This document shows, in pieces, positions 48,836-57,806 of a DNA stretch of 64,000 nt (the first letter of the stretch is position 1; the number at the start of each line of letters is the position of its first letter). The position numbers and the translations under genes are program-made. Below the pieces are notes generated by a model. That model saw nothing but the letters and a program-made list of their open reading frames with translations. It was not told the DNA's origin and searched no databases. Source of the stretch: JANQPA01 sp964548175 (GTDB lineage: Bacteria; Bacteroidota; Bacteroidia; Chitinophagales; Saprospiraceae). The stretch covers positions 1-64,000 of the forward strand of contig CAZJQS010000018.1 in NCBI GenBank assembly GCA_964548175.1, in the 5' to 3' direction.

Positions 48836-48908
48836 TGGTGTGGGGCGGAATCGAACCGCCGACACCAGGATTTTCAGTCCTGTGCTCTACCAACTGAGCT
48901 ACCGCACC
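48836..48908 (-). tRNA. tRNA-Phe (anticodon GAA)
   Basis: A 73-base cloverleaf on the minus strand. Acceptor GGTGCGG, TAGCTCAG D-arm, anticodon stem CAGGA with loop CTGAAAA (GAA), and T-stem GGCGG-TTCGATT-CCGCC are clear; CCA is not encoded. The acceptor stem has a C-A mismatch at position 5:68 (GGTGCGG against CCACACC), which is unusual. It may be a real variant or a base-call error. Confidence 0.95.
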
Positions 48909-48954
48909 AGCATCTGTTTTGCAGGAAAAAAATCTTGTTTTTCCATAGGCGGGA

Positions 48955-48985
48955 CAAATATATGCCTATTTTTGATTTTACACAA
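48955..48985 (-). promoter_or_regulatory. tRNA-Phe promoter
   Basis: On the minus strand, TTGT (48985-48982), a 19-base spacer and TATATTTG (48962-48955) match the consensus well. Transcription would start near 48948, about 40 bases upstream of the tRNA. The -33 region overlaps one copy of the R4 motif (ggggttgtgtaaaatc). Confidence 0.65.
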
Positions 48986-49059
48986 CCCCAGCCATTATAA
49001 TTTTATTGACTGTCTCAAAAGAAGTTTATTAGTTGAGCAAACAAAAACAATAACCCTTT

Positions 49060-49893
49060 ATGCTTTCAAAAATAATTGCAGCTCCCTTCGTATTCGGTGC
49101 GCTGATCTTTTTGTATCTGGCCTGGGAAGTGGACGAGGGATACGCCCTGTACATTATCCCTTGTGTGGTTTTATTGGCCATCATATTTGTTTTCAGTCCG
49201 CAGATCGACTGGTGGTGGTACAAGAGGAAGCCCCCGCAGTTGGATTCCAGGATACGTAATTTACTGGTGCAGTTTCATCCGTTTTATCAGCGTATTTCTC
49301 CGGAAGAGAAGGAAGTTTTCCGCAGCCGGGTGGCTTTGTTTATGATCGCTAATGATTTTAAGGGGCAAGGTACGGACTCGGTGCCGGAAGACATTAAGGG
49401 CGTTATAGCATCCAATGCGGTTCATCTGACATTTGGGCGACCGGAGTTTCTTTTTCCTAAGTTCGAAACGATCGTGGTGTATGCTCATCCCTTTCCTTCG
49501 CCGAAGTATCCACAGAAAGAGCATGTATCGGAATTGTATGAAGAAGACGGGGTATTGTTGTTTGCGGTGGACCAGCTCATGCTGGGTTTTTCCAATCCCA
49601 GGCAGCATTACAATATCGGTCTTCATGAGTATGCTCATGCGTTCGTGTTAAGCCATCCGGAATTCAAGTGGCCTGAATTAACGGAATCTGTCTGGAGTAA
49701 GCTAGAATACTTGAGCGGTTTTTCCAAGGATTACATATATCGCTGGATCAACCGGCCGGATGTAGAGTTGCTGCCTGCCGCTATCGTGCATTATATGACC
49801 TTTCCCGAATCATTCGGGGCCGTTCTTCCTGAAGTCCGGAATGTTTTTGACGACATTTTCCTGCCAAAAACGGGAATAAACAAGAACAATTAG
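49060..49893 (+). CDS. MtfA-like zinc metallopeptidase (M90)
   Basis: A 277-residue protein. Two hydrophobic segments (about 5-22 and 30-46) anchor it. The catalytic HExxH is HEYAH (His189, Glu190, His193) in YNIGLHEYAHAFVLSH, and the VYAHPFPSP and DQLMLGFSNPRQH blocks upstream match the MtfA/M90 family, which in E. coli affects Mlc. The N-terminal membrane anchor differs from soluble MtfA. It is divergent from tRNA-Phe. Confidence 0.82.
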   Translation: MLSKIIAAPFVFGALIFLYLAWEVDEGYALYIIPCVVLLAIIFVFSPQIDWWWYKRKPPQLDSRIRNLLVQFHPFYQRISPEEKEVFRSRVALFMIANDFKGQGTDSVPEDIKGVIASNAVHLTFGRPEFLFPKFETIVVYAHPFPSPKYPQKEHVSELYEEDGVLLFAVDQLMLGFSNPRQHYNIGLHEYAHAFVLSHPEFKWPELTESVWSKLEYLSGFSKDYIYRWINRPDVELLPAAIVHYMTFPESFGAVLPEVRNVFDDIFLPKTGINKNN

Positions 49894-50003
49894 TCAGAAA
49901 TTTTTATTTTTAGTTTATGTATATAGAAGCGTACGGGGTTGTTCAGACGGGGAAGCGGGCTTTTAAGCGCGATCCCGGTGCGTATTCTTAAATTAGCTTT
50001 TAC

Positions 50004-52277
50004 ATGAAAAACTGGTTCGTCATTTCTTTCTCAATAATGCTCTTATTGAGAGCATCTCTCCCTCTTGCTGCTCAGCCGGAGCCTCTCGTCGCTTATAAAA
50101 AGGCTGATCCTTTTTTGAAGATGATCATAGAAGAAGCCCCGCATTCTTTTTTATATGAAAAGGGAGGGGCGGAAAGCAAGGAAAACATCAGGCTCGTGGT
50201 TGAGGTTTCGGATCAGCAGACACTTCAGGACGTTCGTTTGGCAGGCGCCCATATTCATACCTCCGTAGGTAATTTCCATACCATTCAGATAGAGAAAGGC
50301 AGGGTAGCGAAGCTGGCGGCATTAAAAGGGGTGGATCGCATGTTTTTGGGGCAGCCTATAGCGCCTTTCGATGAGGACGCGGTCAGGCACGTCAATGCGC
50401 ATCTGGTTCATCAGGGGGCGGAAGGCCTGCCCAGGGGATATACCGGCAGCAATGTGGTCATCGGCGTCATAGATACGGGGATCGATTTTTTTCATGAGGA
50501 TTTCAGAGATGTGGAAGAACCTTCGAAATCTCGTATTGCCTACATCTGGGATCAGAAGATGGAAGAGGGCCCCGGAATGATGCCCGATAAATTTCAGTAT
50601 GGAAGAGAATGGACGAGAGCAGATATAGAAGCGGAACTCTCAAAAAATCCCGCGCGAATTATTTCTCACCTGGATACCCATCAGGTATGGGGCGGGCACG
50701 GGACGCATGTAATGGGGACAGCCGGCGGAAACCAGGGGCTGGCGCCGGGAGCAGACCTTATCATGGTGGCTTCCAGCCTTAATACCAGCGATATCATTGA
50801 CGGCGTTCGCTACATTTTAAATAAAGCTGAAGAAATGGGCCGCCCATGTGTGATCAATATGAGCTTCGGCGGAGTCCTGAATCCACATGACGGTACGGAT
50901 ATCCTGAGTGTGATCCTGGACAATATGCTCGAAGGTACTCAGGGCTTTGCTATCGTTTCCGCCGCCGGCAATGAAGGCAATGATTTGTCCCACTGGGGAG
51001 GCTTCGAACTTTCTGAGGAGCCGTCCGTGATGTACGGCACCGGCATTACCAACCTGGGCGTCTTTTTCAGAATACCCAAAGAGCATGTAGAAGAAATATC
51101 CATCTCCATAGGTGTAGATAGCGCAGATTTTGATCCGGCCAAGGGAAACCTCTTGGTGGCGCATAAGCCGGTCGGACAAACAGACTGGGCCACAATAAAA
51201 GAATTGGTTGATCGCAGGGGCGGAGAGCCGCTGGGGATATTCGACCACGTCAATGGTGAAAGGGCCGGCCTCGTCTACGTTACGGCTACAGAAGAAATGC
51301 ATCACTATGCAGTCCTTCTTCGCATTGAAGACGGCATTAAGTCCATCTACAGTTGGCAGGACTTCCTTGATCGGGTTGACCTTTACCGGATCATGGTCAA
51401 AGGGAAAGGAACCTTCAACGCCTGGCTTTCCTCTTTTTATCCGATCATTCTTTCAGAACCGGAGAGAAGCGGGTTTCCGGCTAAGCATTTCAAAAAGCCT
51501 GACAATCGCTTTGGCATCACCTCTCCGGCGGATGCTTTCCACATCATTTCCGCAGGTGCTTATACCAACAGGGCCAGTTGGACGGATATCAACGGGCGAA
51601 CATTGAACGGCGATCAGCCGGTCGGCAGCCTGGCTAACTTTTCCAGCCTGGGCCCTACGTTCGACCAACGCATAAAGCCTGATATTACTGCGCCTGGAAA
51701 AATAATGATCTCAGCAGTTCCTGCTCAGCGGTCGTTCCCGGAGCACCAATTGGTAGATGACAGTCCCAGAGCCGTTTTTTCCGGCACCAGCATGGCTTCC
51801 CCTGTAGTAGCCGGTTCCGTAGCACTTCTGCTGGAACACAATCCCTTTTTGTCTTATGTTGAAATAAAAGAATTGTTATTGAATACGGCTATAATTGATG
51901 AAGACGTTCTGGCGTTTGGGCCGGCTCCTAACCAGGGTTTCGGCTTTGGTAAACTGAATGTATACGAGGCCCTGGGCGCTACGATTGAATTGACGAACAC
52001 CCAGGAGGTGGAACGCAATCCCGATTTGTTCCGGTTGTCGGTTTTTCCTAATCCTGTTACTCAAGATCTCAATCTGAATTACGCGATACCCAATTCCGGT
52101 AATGTTCAGATCCAGATATTTAATGCCATAGGCCAGCCCATGATGACTCAGGAGGGTTTTCATCCTAAAGGCCGCCATGCTCTGGAAGTAGATGTTAGAG
52201 CGTGGAGTAGCGGCTGGTATGTGGCTCGGATCACTGACGGGCGCGCGATTACCAGCAAGGTCTTTGTCAGAAAGTAA
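50004..52277 (+). CDS. secreted subtilisin-family (S8) peptidase with T9SS domain
   Basis: A 757-residue protease. A signal peptide is followed by a propeptide-like region (about 25-145). The catalytic triad is Asp157 (VIGVIDTGID), His232 (GGHGTHVMGTAGG) and Ser596 (FSGTSMASPVVAGS). About 270 residues separate the His block from the Ser block, an inserted β-domain longer than in classical subtilisins. The C-terminal 75 residues form a type A T9SS sorting domain (VFPNPVTQDLNLNY ... SGWYVARITDGRAITSKVFVRK). It should be exported to the surface or medium. It may be transcribed with its downstream neighbour, 58 bases away. Confidence 0.88.
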   Translation: MKNWFVISFSIMLLLRASLPLAAQPEPLVAYKKADPFLKMIIEEAPHSFLYEKGGAESKENIRLVVEVSDQQTLQDVRLAGAHIHTSVGNFHTIQIEKGRVAKLAALKGVDRMFLGQPIAPFDEDAVRHVNAHLVHQGAEGLPRGYTGSNVVIGVIDTGIDFFHEDFRDVEEPSKSRIAYIWDQKMEEGPGMMPDKFQYGREWTRADIEAELSKNPARIISHLDTHQVWGGHGTHVMGTAGGNQGLAPGADLIMVASSLNTSDIIDGVRYILNKAEEMGRPCVINMSFGGVLNPHDGTDILSVILDNMLEGTQGFAIVSAAGNEGNDLSHWGGFELSEEPSVMYGTGITNLGVFFRIPKEHVEEISISIGVDSADFDPAKGNLLVAHKPVGQTDWATIKELVDRRGGEPLGIFDHVNGERAGLVYVTATEEMHHYAVLLRIEDGIKSIYSWQDFLDRVDLYRIMVKGKGTFNAWLSSFYPIILSEPERSGFPAKHFKKPDNRFGITSPADAFHIISAGAYTNRASWTDINGRTLNGDQPVGSLANFSSLGPTFDQRIKPDITAPGKIMISAVPAQRSFPEHQLVDDSPRAVFSGTSMASPVVAGSVALLLEHNPFLSYVEIKELLLNTAIIDEDVLAFGPAPNQGFGFGKLNVYEALGATIELTNTQEVERNPDLFRLSVFPNPVTQDLNLNYAIPNSGNVQIQIFNAIGQPMMTQEGFHPKGRHALEVDVRAWSSGWYVARITDGRAITSKVFVRK

Positions 52278-52335
52278 TCATTGCTGAAATGGTCTTTAAG
52301 AATTCAGAGATGTCTCCTGTTTGTTACATACATAA

Positions 52336-53961
52336 ATGATTAGTATGAAGTATACGACGCTTACGATAGGATTGTTTTTATTCGTTTTTTTGCCACTTAC
52401 CGCACAAGAAATTGACTGGTGGACCTCCTTTGGAGCAGGCTCGAGTGAAACCGTTACCAAGGTGACTACCGATACCAAAGGCAATATCGTGGTTTTAGGA
52501 ACACATGACGAGATCTTCGACATCGGTAATAATACGCTGGTGATCGAGCGGGAGCAGGAGTTCTTTTTAGCCAAATTTGACCGTTCAGGTACTCCGCTAT
52601 GGGTTCGTACATTTACCGGGGTCGGGCTTGATCAGGGAGCGGATATAGCCATTGACGATCAGGACATCATCTACCTGGCGGCCTATTTTGACAATAAGGT
52701 CCGCATCAACGACGAGGTGATCTTCGCGGAGGGAGGTATGGATGGATTGATCATGCAGATCACTCCCGCAGGTTTCAATGGATGGATAAAAAATATCGGC
52801 GGCACCGAAACGCAAAGAACTTTAGGCATCACAGTGGATGCTTCTCATGTTTATGCGGTAGGGGACTTTGAAAATTTTGGTAAAATAGACGATATCATCA
52901 TAGAAAGTGTGGGCGGCAGGGATATGTGGATCGCCAAAATCGAAAAAACAGAAGCCCGTTTGCAGTGGCTGAAACGGTTCGGGGGGAGTGGAGATGAACG
53001 CCTCAACAGCATTGTGAAAGACTTTCGCGGCGACTTGTATGCTTGCGGAGCTTTTTCCGGTAGCTTCCAATTGGGAACACAAACCCTCAACGCGGTAAAC
53101 GGCTCGGATGCACTGATCACTAAACTGACCGACCAGGGAGAGCCCATCTGGGTAAAGGAAATAAAGGGAGATTACGAGCAAAATGAAGCTCTTAATCTGG
53201 AGGTAGATGAGGTCGCCAATATTTATGTGAGTGGGATTTTTGGTAATACGGTTAATCTGGCTGAGAACATTAACCTTACCGCCGGCCCCGATTCAGACGG
53301 CTTTCTGCTTTCTTATAATGCTAACGGCGGCCTGCGCTGGTCACATCGGATACAGACTCAAGGTCCGGGCCGACTCAATGGCCTGCAGATAAGGAATAAC
53401 CGCCTCTATGTGGCCGGTACTGCTGAAAACGGCACTTTATTCGACCAGGAAAACATCACCAATGCAGAGGGAGCCTATGCCTTTCTGGCCGGCTTTGCAT
53501 TGGACGGCCGCTTGCAGCGTCTCGGCTTGTTTGATGGACCAGGGAAGAACGAAGGCATCGACCTGACCGGAGAGAATGAAACGATTTCCCTGGTCGGCAC
53601 TTTTGAACAAACCCTGGATTTCGGTGGAGAGACGGCTACTTCAGTTGGCGGTACAGATATTTTTATCGCTAATATCGACGCCACCACGCTCATTACCGAT
53701 GTGGAAGAACAGCCCCTGGAGGCTGCTTTAGAACTGCAGGTCGACCCTGCTGTCAAGAGTCTGACGGTACTATTCCCGCACTCATCCGATGATGCCAACA
53801 ATGGTTATCTGCAAATTTGGGATGCCCAGGGAAGGTTGCTTCAAATGAAAAAGGCGAATCGACAAACGCTGTTCGATCTGAGTAATGTAAGTTCGGGCGT
53901 TTATTTTGTGCAATGGCGAAACGGCGGACGCCAATTGAGCAAGGCCTTCGTGCTGTACTAG
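52336..53961 (+). CDS. T9SS-secreted SBBP-like β-propeller protein
   Basis: A 541-residue protein starting at ATG 52336 (a second ATG at 52345 would do as well) with a signal peptide. Residues 25-450 contain about seven repeats with the pattern G-x-D-x-hh-x-h (for example DIYLAAYFDNK, LYACGAFSGSFQLG, IYVSGIFGNTVNLA, LYVAGTAENGT), forming a β-propeller. The C-terminus (about 465-541) is a T9SS sorting domain. It has no visible catalytic residues. Its stop shares the bases CTAG with the convergent Uma2 gene. Confidence 0.78.
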   Translation: MISMKYTTLTIGLFLFVFLPLTAQEIDWWTSFGAGSSETVTKVTTDTKGNIVVLGTHDEIFDIGNNTLVIEREQEFFLAKFDRSGTPLWVRTFTGVGLDQGADIAIDDQDIIYLAAYFDNKVRINDEVIFAEGGMDGLIMQITPAGFNGWIKNIGGTETQRTLGITVDASHVYAVGDFENFGKIDDIIIESVGGRDMWIAKIEKTEARLQWLKRFGGSGDERLNSIVKDFRGDLYACGAFSGSFQLGTQTLNAVNGSDALITKLTDQGEPIWVKEIKGDYEQNEALNLEVDEVANIYVSGIFGNTVNLAENINLTAGPDSDGFLLSYNANGGLRWSHRIQTQGPGRLNGLQIRNNRLYVAGTAENGTLFDQENITNAEGAYAFLAGFALDGRLQRLGLFDGPGKNEGIDLTGENETISLVGTFEQTLDFGGETATSVGGTDIFIANIDATTLITDVEEQPLEAALELQVDPAVKSLTVLFPHSSDDANNGYLQIWDAQGRLLQMKKANRQTLFDLSNVSSGVYFVQWRNGGRQLSKAFVLY

Positions 53962-54557
53962 TCTTCAGAGAAGGTAATGTTCTTGTAGACCTCCGCCAAA
54001 GGAAAATGAATGCCCAGTGAGCGGATATGGACCTGATCTTGCAGCTCATAGTATCGGTCGATCTTCCAAAGGTTCTCTTCCTTTTTCTGAGCGAAAAAAG
54101 TTTCCATAAAAGGACGGTTCTGCGCCACGATCACATATTCTTCTATGGATTCAAGCGAGGAATACTTTTCGAACTTTTCCCCACGGTCATAGGCTTCTGT
54201 AGATTTGGGTAGCACCTCAAAAATGACTTTGGGGTTGGTTAAAACATCCTTTCTGCCCCTGAAAAAAGCAGGTTCACCGAAATGCACGCTTACATCAGGA
54301 TAAAGAATATTGTTGTAGAAAGGAATATGTATTTTCATATCACATGGCAATACCCTGTAATCAGCGTTGGAAACGTCAAGCAGATTTCTCAAAATAAAAA
54401 TTACATTTGAACTAATCAGGTTATGAGCATACATAGCTCCCGGCATCTCCACGATACTTCCTCCGAGATATTCATGTTTGTTCTCGGCATATTCTTCCAG
54501 TTGAAGGTATTCTTCAATGGTGATGTATTGCTGTTTTGTTTCAGACTTTGTTGACAT
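53958..54557 (-). CDS. Uma2-family (DUF820) PD-(D/E)XK nuclease
   Basis: A 199-residue Uma2 protein. It begins with YITIEEYLQLEEYAENKHEYLGGSIVEMPGA, contains the nuclease core YPDVSVHFGE ... PKVIFEVLPKSTEAYDRGEKF, and the Asp/Glu-x-Lys pattern of the restriction-endonuclease fold is approximate (DV, EVLPK). Such proteins occur in large paralogous families in cyanobacteria and Bacteroidota; the role is unclear. It is a single gene here, with no methylase or toxin partner. Confidence 0.82.
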   Translation of the reverse strand: MSTKSETKQQYITIEEYLQLEEYAENKHEYLGGSIVEMPGAMYAHNLISSNVIFILRNLLDVSNADYRVLPCDMKIHIPFYNNILYPDVSVHFGEPAFFRGRKDVLTNPKVIFEVLPKSTEAYDRGEKFEKYSSLESIEEYVIVAQNRPFMETFFAQKKEENLWKIDRYYELQDQVHIRSLGIHFPLAEVYKNITFSED

Positions 54558-54657
54558 AAGTGTTTAAGACCTGTTTGAAAGGATGCTTAATGATAATGTT
54601 GTTTAATATAAGTTCTTTTGTCAAAAAAGCCAAGAAGCGCTAATATCCTTGGAGTCT

Positions 54658-55656
54658 CTAGTTCCACTTCAGTTCATCTCTTTCTTTCCAGTACTCTTCC
54701 GGTTTCATTTGCAGGGACTCTAATTGATTGATCTCATCCGAATTCAGCAGGATGGCTCCGGCTTTTAGGTTAGATTCGAGATGATTTTCCACGGCTGCTC
54801 CGCTGAGCACCACCTGCGCCCAGGGGCGGGAGAGGATAAAAGCCAGTGCGATAGCGTCAATGCTGGCGCGGTATTTTTGGGAGATGTCTTCCAGTATTTT
54901 TTTCCGTTCCAGAAAATGAGCGGCATTATTTTTTTTGGTCAGCCGGCCATTGGCCAGGGCTTCTTTAATGATGATGCCCATGCCGCTGGCCGCTGCCGCT
55001 GAAAGGACGTTTTCCATGGATTGTTCCAATACGTTGTAAGTGGCTTGTGCGCAATCAAACAGGTGTTCGCCATCCACGCGGATCATCATGGCCAGTTCGA
55101 GTACTTTTGGCTGCTCCAACCCGCTTAGAGAGAGCCCTATTTTAACGCCATGCCCCTTAAGTTCCGCCAGGTAGGAAAGAACTTCCTCGTCCTCCAGTAC
55201 TCCACTCTCAAAGGTAGCGGAGTGGATTTGGTACAATTTCAAAAAAGGAAGTAGCTTTTTGGATTCCTGCCATTGTTTTTTCAGAACCTGGAGGGAGTGG
55301 TCCTTGATCTCATGACGCTCGGCCTCTACTTTCCAGTCGGCGGTGTAGGTGTACCCCCATTTCGATCCTACAAAGATGTCATTGGGGTTATGGCCGTTTT
55401 TTTCCAGCCAGGATTGCAGAAAAGCTTCCGCCCGGCCGTAGGAGCGAGCCACATCAAAATAGCGGACGCCGTTTTCGTAGGCCAGTTCCAGTAGCCTGTG
55501 GGTACGACCTTCCATGGCTTCCACTACATAATCGTAATAAAGATCTTCTCCATGACCCAGGTTGATATAGCCGGGGCGACCGAGGGCGGCCAGGCCCAGT
55601 CCGATTCTGGGTAGCTTAACGCCGGTATGGCCAAATTCGATGTGTGGTAAATGCAT
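54658..55656 (-). CDS. aldo/keto reductase
   Basis: A 332-residue TIM-barrel reductase, starting at ATG 55656 (MHLPHIEFGHTGVKLPRIG). The family signatures appear as VRYFDVARSYGRAEAFL (catalytic Asp/Tyr), the Lys in VGSKWGYTYTADWK, and LYQIHSATFES; a C-terminal ILSRPWAQVVLSGA cofactor-binding block follows. It should be an NADPH-dependent carbonyl reductase of unknown substrate. The start is preceded by a short repeat-rich gap. Confidence 0.82.
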   Translation of the reverse strand: MHLPHIEFGHTGVKLPRIGLGLAALGRPGYINLGHGEDLYYDYVVEAMEGRTHRLLELAYENGVRYFDVARSYGRAEAFLQSWLEKNGHNPNDIFVGSKWGYTYTADWKVEAERHEIKDHSLQVLKKQWQESKKLLPFLKLYQIHSATFESGVLEDEEVLSYLAELKGHGVKIGLSLSGLEQPKVLELAMMIRVDGEHLFDCAQATYNVLEQSMENVLSAAAASGMGIIIKEALANGRLTKKNNAAHFLERKKILEDISQKYRASIDAIALAFILSRPWAQVVLSGAAVENHLESNLKAGAILLNSDEINQLESLQMKPEEYWKERDELKWN

Positions 55657-55686
55657 TTGGATGTTAGTTGTGAATTGATGGTTAAT

Positions 55687-55783
55687 GGGAGTTGTGTAAA
55701 AACTCAAAAAATAGAATTATTCAAGCCGGGCAAACCTGCCCGGCCGATAGGCGGGAGGAGCCGCTGACTTTTTACCCAACCCC
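55687..55783. repeat. R4 inverted-repeat element, 97 bp
   Basis: Ends gggagttgtgtaaaaactc (55687-55705) and gactttttacccaacccc (55766-55783) are imperfect inverted repeats. The same motif occurs as single ends at 27555-27573 and 48974-48989. An inner hairpin (gccgggca...tgcccggc, about 55735-55755) lies between them. This suggests a third small repeat family. Confidence 0.5.
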
Positions 55784-55800
55784 TAAAATCCAACATCCAA

Positions 55801-56268
55801 TCAATTATCTGCTGCCTTTTTCACATAGGTTGCATCATTCAATGCATAGATCAAGCGATTGATATCAGATGCATTCAATTCCAGGGTGCCTTCAATGGTC
55901 ACCGCTTCAGCGGTATACTCAATCGGTTCTTTGGCATAGACTTCCATCACGGTTTCCGGGCCTGCGCCGCCGCAGAAGAAGCACATGCTATAAGGATAAG
56001 CGGAAAAGATGAATTCCTTATGGCTCTTGTAACCTTCTACCGGAATGATATACCCCTTAATTTGAATGGTTTTACCTTCCATTTTTTTCACCTCGTCGCT
56101 AAAGACAGGCACATCTACTTTAAAGCCCATCATTTCATCGTACTCTTTTTTGAAGGTAATTTTAGACAAAGATTTCCAGGCATTGGAAGCCTTGTCGGAC
56201 TGTGCGGATAAGGAGACGCTTGTAAACAGGAAGGCGCCCAGTATCATCAAACCAAAGATCTTTTTCAT
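55801..56268 (-). CDS. exported DUF3299-like protein
   Basis: A 155-residue protein; ATG 56268 starts a signal peptide (MKKIFGLMILGAFLFTSVSLSAQ). The core (KTIQIKGYIIPVEGYKSHKEFIFSAYPYSMCFFCGGAGPETVMEV) resembles DUF3299, with a CFFC pair. The family is often linked to metal handling near ABC transporters. Here it follows an FtsX-like permease and its ATPase on the same strand (176-base gap), so it may be a periplasmic partner. Confidence 0.75.
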   Translation of the reverse strand: MKKIFGLMILGAFLFTSVSLSAQSDKASNAWKSLSKITFKKEYDEMMGFKVDVPVFSDEVKKMEGKTIQIKGYIIPVEGYKSHKEFIFSAYPYSMCFFCGGAGPETVMEVYAKEPIEYTAEAVTIEGTLELNASDINRLIYALNDATYVKKAADN

Positions 56269-56444
56269 AGATGGTAAACTTTTATGATTGTTCAATTTTA
56301 TTTTAATGGCGAACATACAAAACGAAATTTTTCCAAAAGATATATTTAAATCAATGTTAATTGTGATGTTAACACATTCAAATATAACCTATTGGGGGCA
56401 TGTTCTGTTTCATTGTCAGGCAAATTTCCTTTTACCGTTCAAAA

Positions 56445-57794
56445 TCATCCTTCTGTTAGCGTAGTGGAGATATCCGTCCTGGAGGCCTGGATCGCAGGAA
56501 TAACTGCGGCGATAAAACCGATAGCCAGTGCACCTCCGAGCAAGAATAATTCTTCGCGCAAAAATCGAGTGCCTGTAAAAGTATAGCGATAAGAATCCTC
56601 CATTACCCTGGCCAATACTTCCATGCCGATATGGCTCAGCAACATTCCCATAACATAACCCATGGCGGCGAGCAGCAATCCTTCCAAAACGATTAAAATA
56701 AAGAGCGTGGTTCGGGAAGCACCCATCGTACGCATCAGGGCCAGTTCGTATTTTCTTTCTTTGAGGGAAGAGAACAAAGAAATAAAAATGCTGAGCCCGG
56801 AAACGATCACAATGACCAGTGCCAGTACGCGCAGGGCTTCTATACCTACGCCCATATTGTCGTACAGCTTATTGATCTCGATGGGTGGTGAAGCCGCCAG
56901 CAGGTCGGTATTTTCGTTGACGCCTCGAAGCATGTTCAAGGCCTGGTAATTGGTGCGGGATTTGAATTTCAGTAAAATGGAAGTGATGTCTTTATCCTGA
57001 TAGCTGATCAAGGGCTTTATTTCTTCGTAGGGGCTGTGATCATGATGGCTGTGCTCATCCTCCGGATGGTCTTCTTCCTCGTGATCTTCAGTTTCATGGT
57101 CGTGTTCCTCTTCTTCATGTGCTTCATCGTCGTGTTCCTCTTCCTCAAAATCGGCCTCCTCCATTCCATGATCGTGGACGGCCCAGACGCTTTCCGGCCG
57201 AGTCAGGATCAATTGGTCGGTTACGGCGCCGGAAGGTTTCAAAATGCCGACTACAACGAGCGAACCCGAATCTTCATGAGTAAGGTCTTCATTGATGTCA
57301 AAACCGTGAGAACTTTTAAAAGTGTCGCCTATCTTAAGTTTCAAGTCTTCAGCAACTGCGGCGCCGACAGTGGCCTCGAGTGTTTTTTCCCAAAGCCGGC
57401 CTTCCGCCACTTCTGCATCGTACAGCCCGAGGATGTCGTGTGTAGTGCCGACGATCCGATAGCCTTGGTAGCTGTCTCCGAGGGACAGAGGAACAGCCGT
57501 TCCAATAAGCGGATGCCCATCCCTTAAAAAGGGCGTAGCCTCTTCGATGGAAATATTGCCGGTGGGGCTGTCCACGTGATACATACTCGACAAGATCAGC
57601 TGCAGCGGACTTCCCTTGGCGCCGATGACCAGATCTATCCCGGCCAGGTTTTTGTCAAACTTTTCCTGCACCTGCGTGCTTAGTTGGAACAAAATAGAGA
57701 TCAGACCGACGCCCAGGGCGAACAGGATCAGGCTCAGGGTGGTGGACAATGGTTTGTGGAATATATTTTTCAGGCTTAATCCGAATAGATTCAT
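56445..57794 (-). CDS. FtsX/MacB-like ABC transporter permease with His/acidic loop
   Basis: A 449-residue permease. It has an N-terminal helix (about 15-40), a large extracytoplasmic domain (about 41-320) and three C-terminal helices, the FtsX/MacB plan. Residues 207-253 (DNA 57036-57176) form a loop of 12 His among Glu and Asp, for example EEEEHDHETEDHEEEDHPED, a probable metal-binding segment. It starts 12 bases after its ATPase gene. This composition resembles metal-linked FtsX-type systems such as Vibrio Zrg proteins, from memory. Zinc specificity is inference. Confidence 0.85.
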   Translation of the reverse strand: MNLFGLSLKNIFHKPLSTTLSLILFALGVGLISILFQLSTQVQEKFDKNLAGIDLVIGAKGSPLQLILSSMYHVDSPTGNISIEEATPFLRDGHPLIGTAVPLSLGDSYQGYRIVGTTHDILGLYDAEVAEGRLWEKTLEATVGAAVAEDLKLKIGDTFKSSHGFDINEDLTHEDSGSLVVVGILKPSGAVTDQLILTRPESVWAVHDHGMEEADFEEEEHDDEAHEEEEHDHETEDHEEEDHPEDEHSHHDHSPYEEIKPLISYQDKDITSILLKFKSRTNYQALNMLRGVNENTDLLAASPPIEINKLYDNMGVGIEALRVLALVIVIVSGLSIFISLFSSLKERKYELALMRTMGASRTTLFILIVLEGLLLAAMGYVMGMLLSHIGMEVLARVMEDSYRYTFTGTRFLREELFLLGGALAIGFIAAVIPAIQASRTDISTTLTEG

Positions 57795-57806
57795 GGCTTC
57801 GAGCGA

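Noticed and set aside
48683..48865. 60-codon frame overlapping the tRNA-Phe gene on the minus strand
   Set aside because: It runs through the tRNA and out of frame with the His-rich leader; the tRNA call is certain.
53958..54557. Restriction-modification or toxin-antitoxin system around the Uma2 gene
   Set aside because: No methylase, specificity or antitoxin gene is adjacent; Uma2 proteins usually occur alone.
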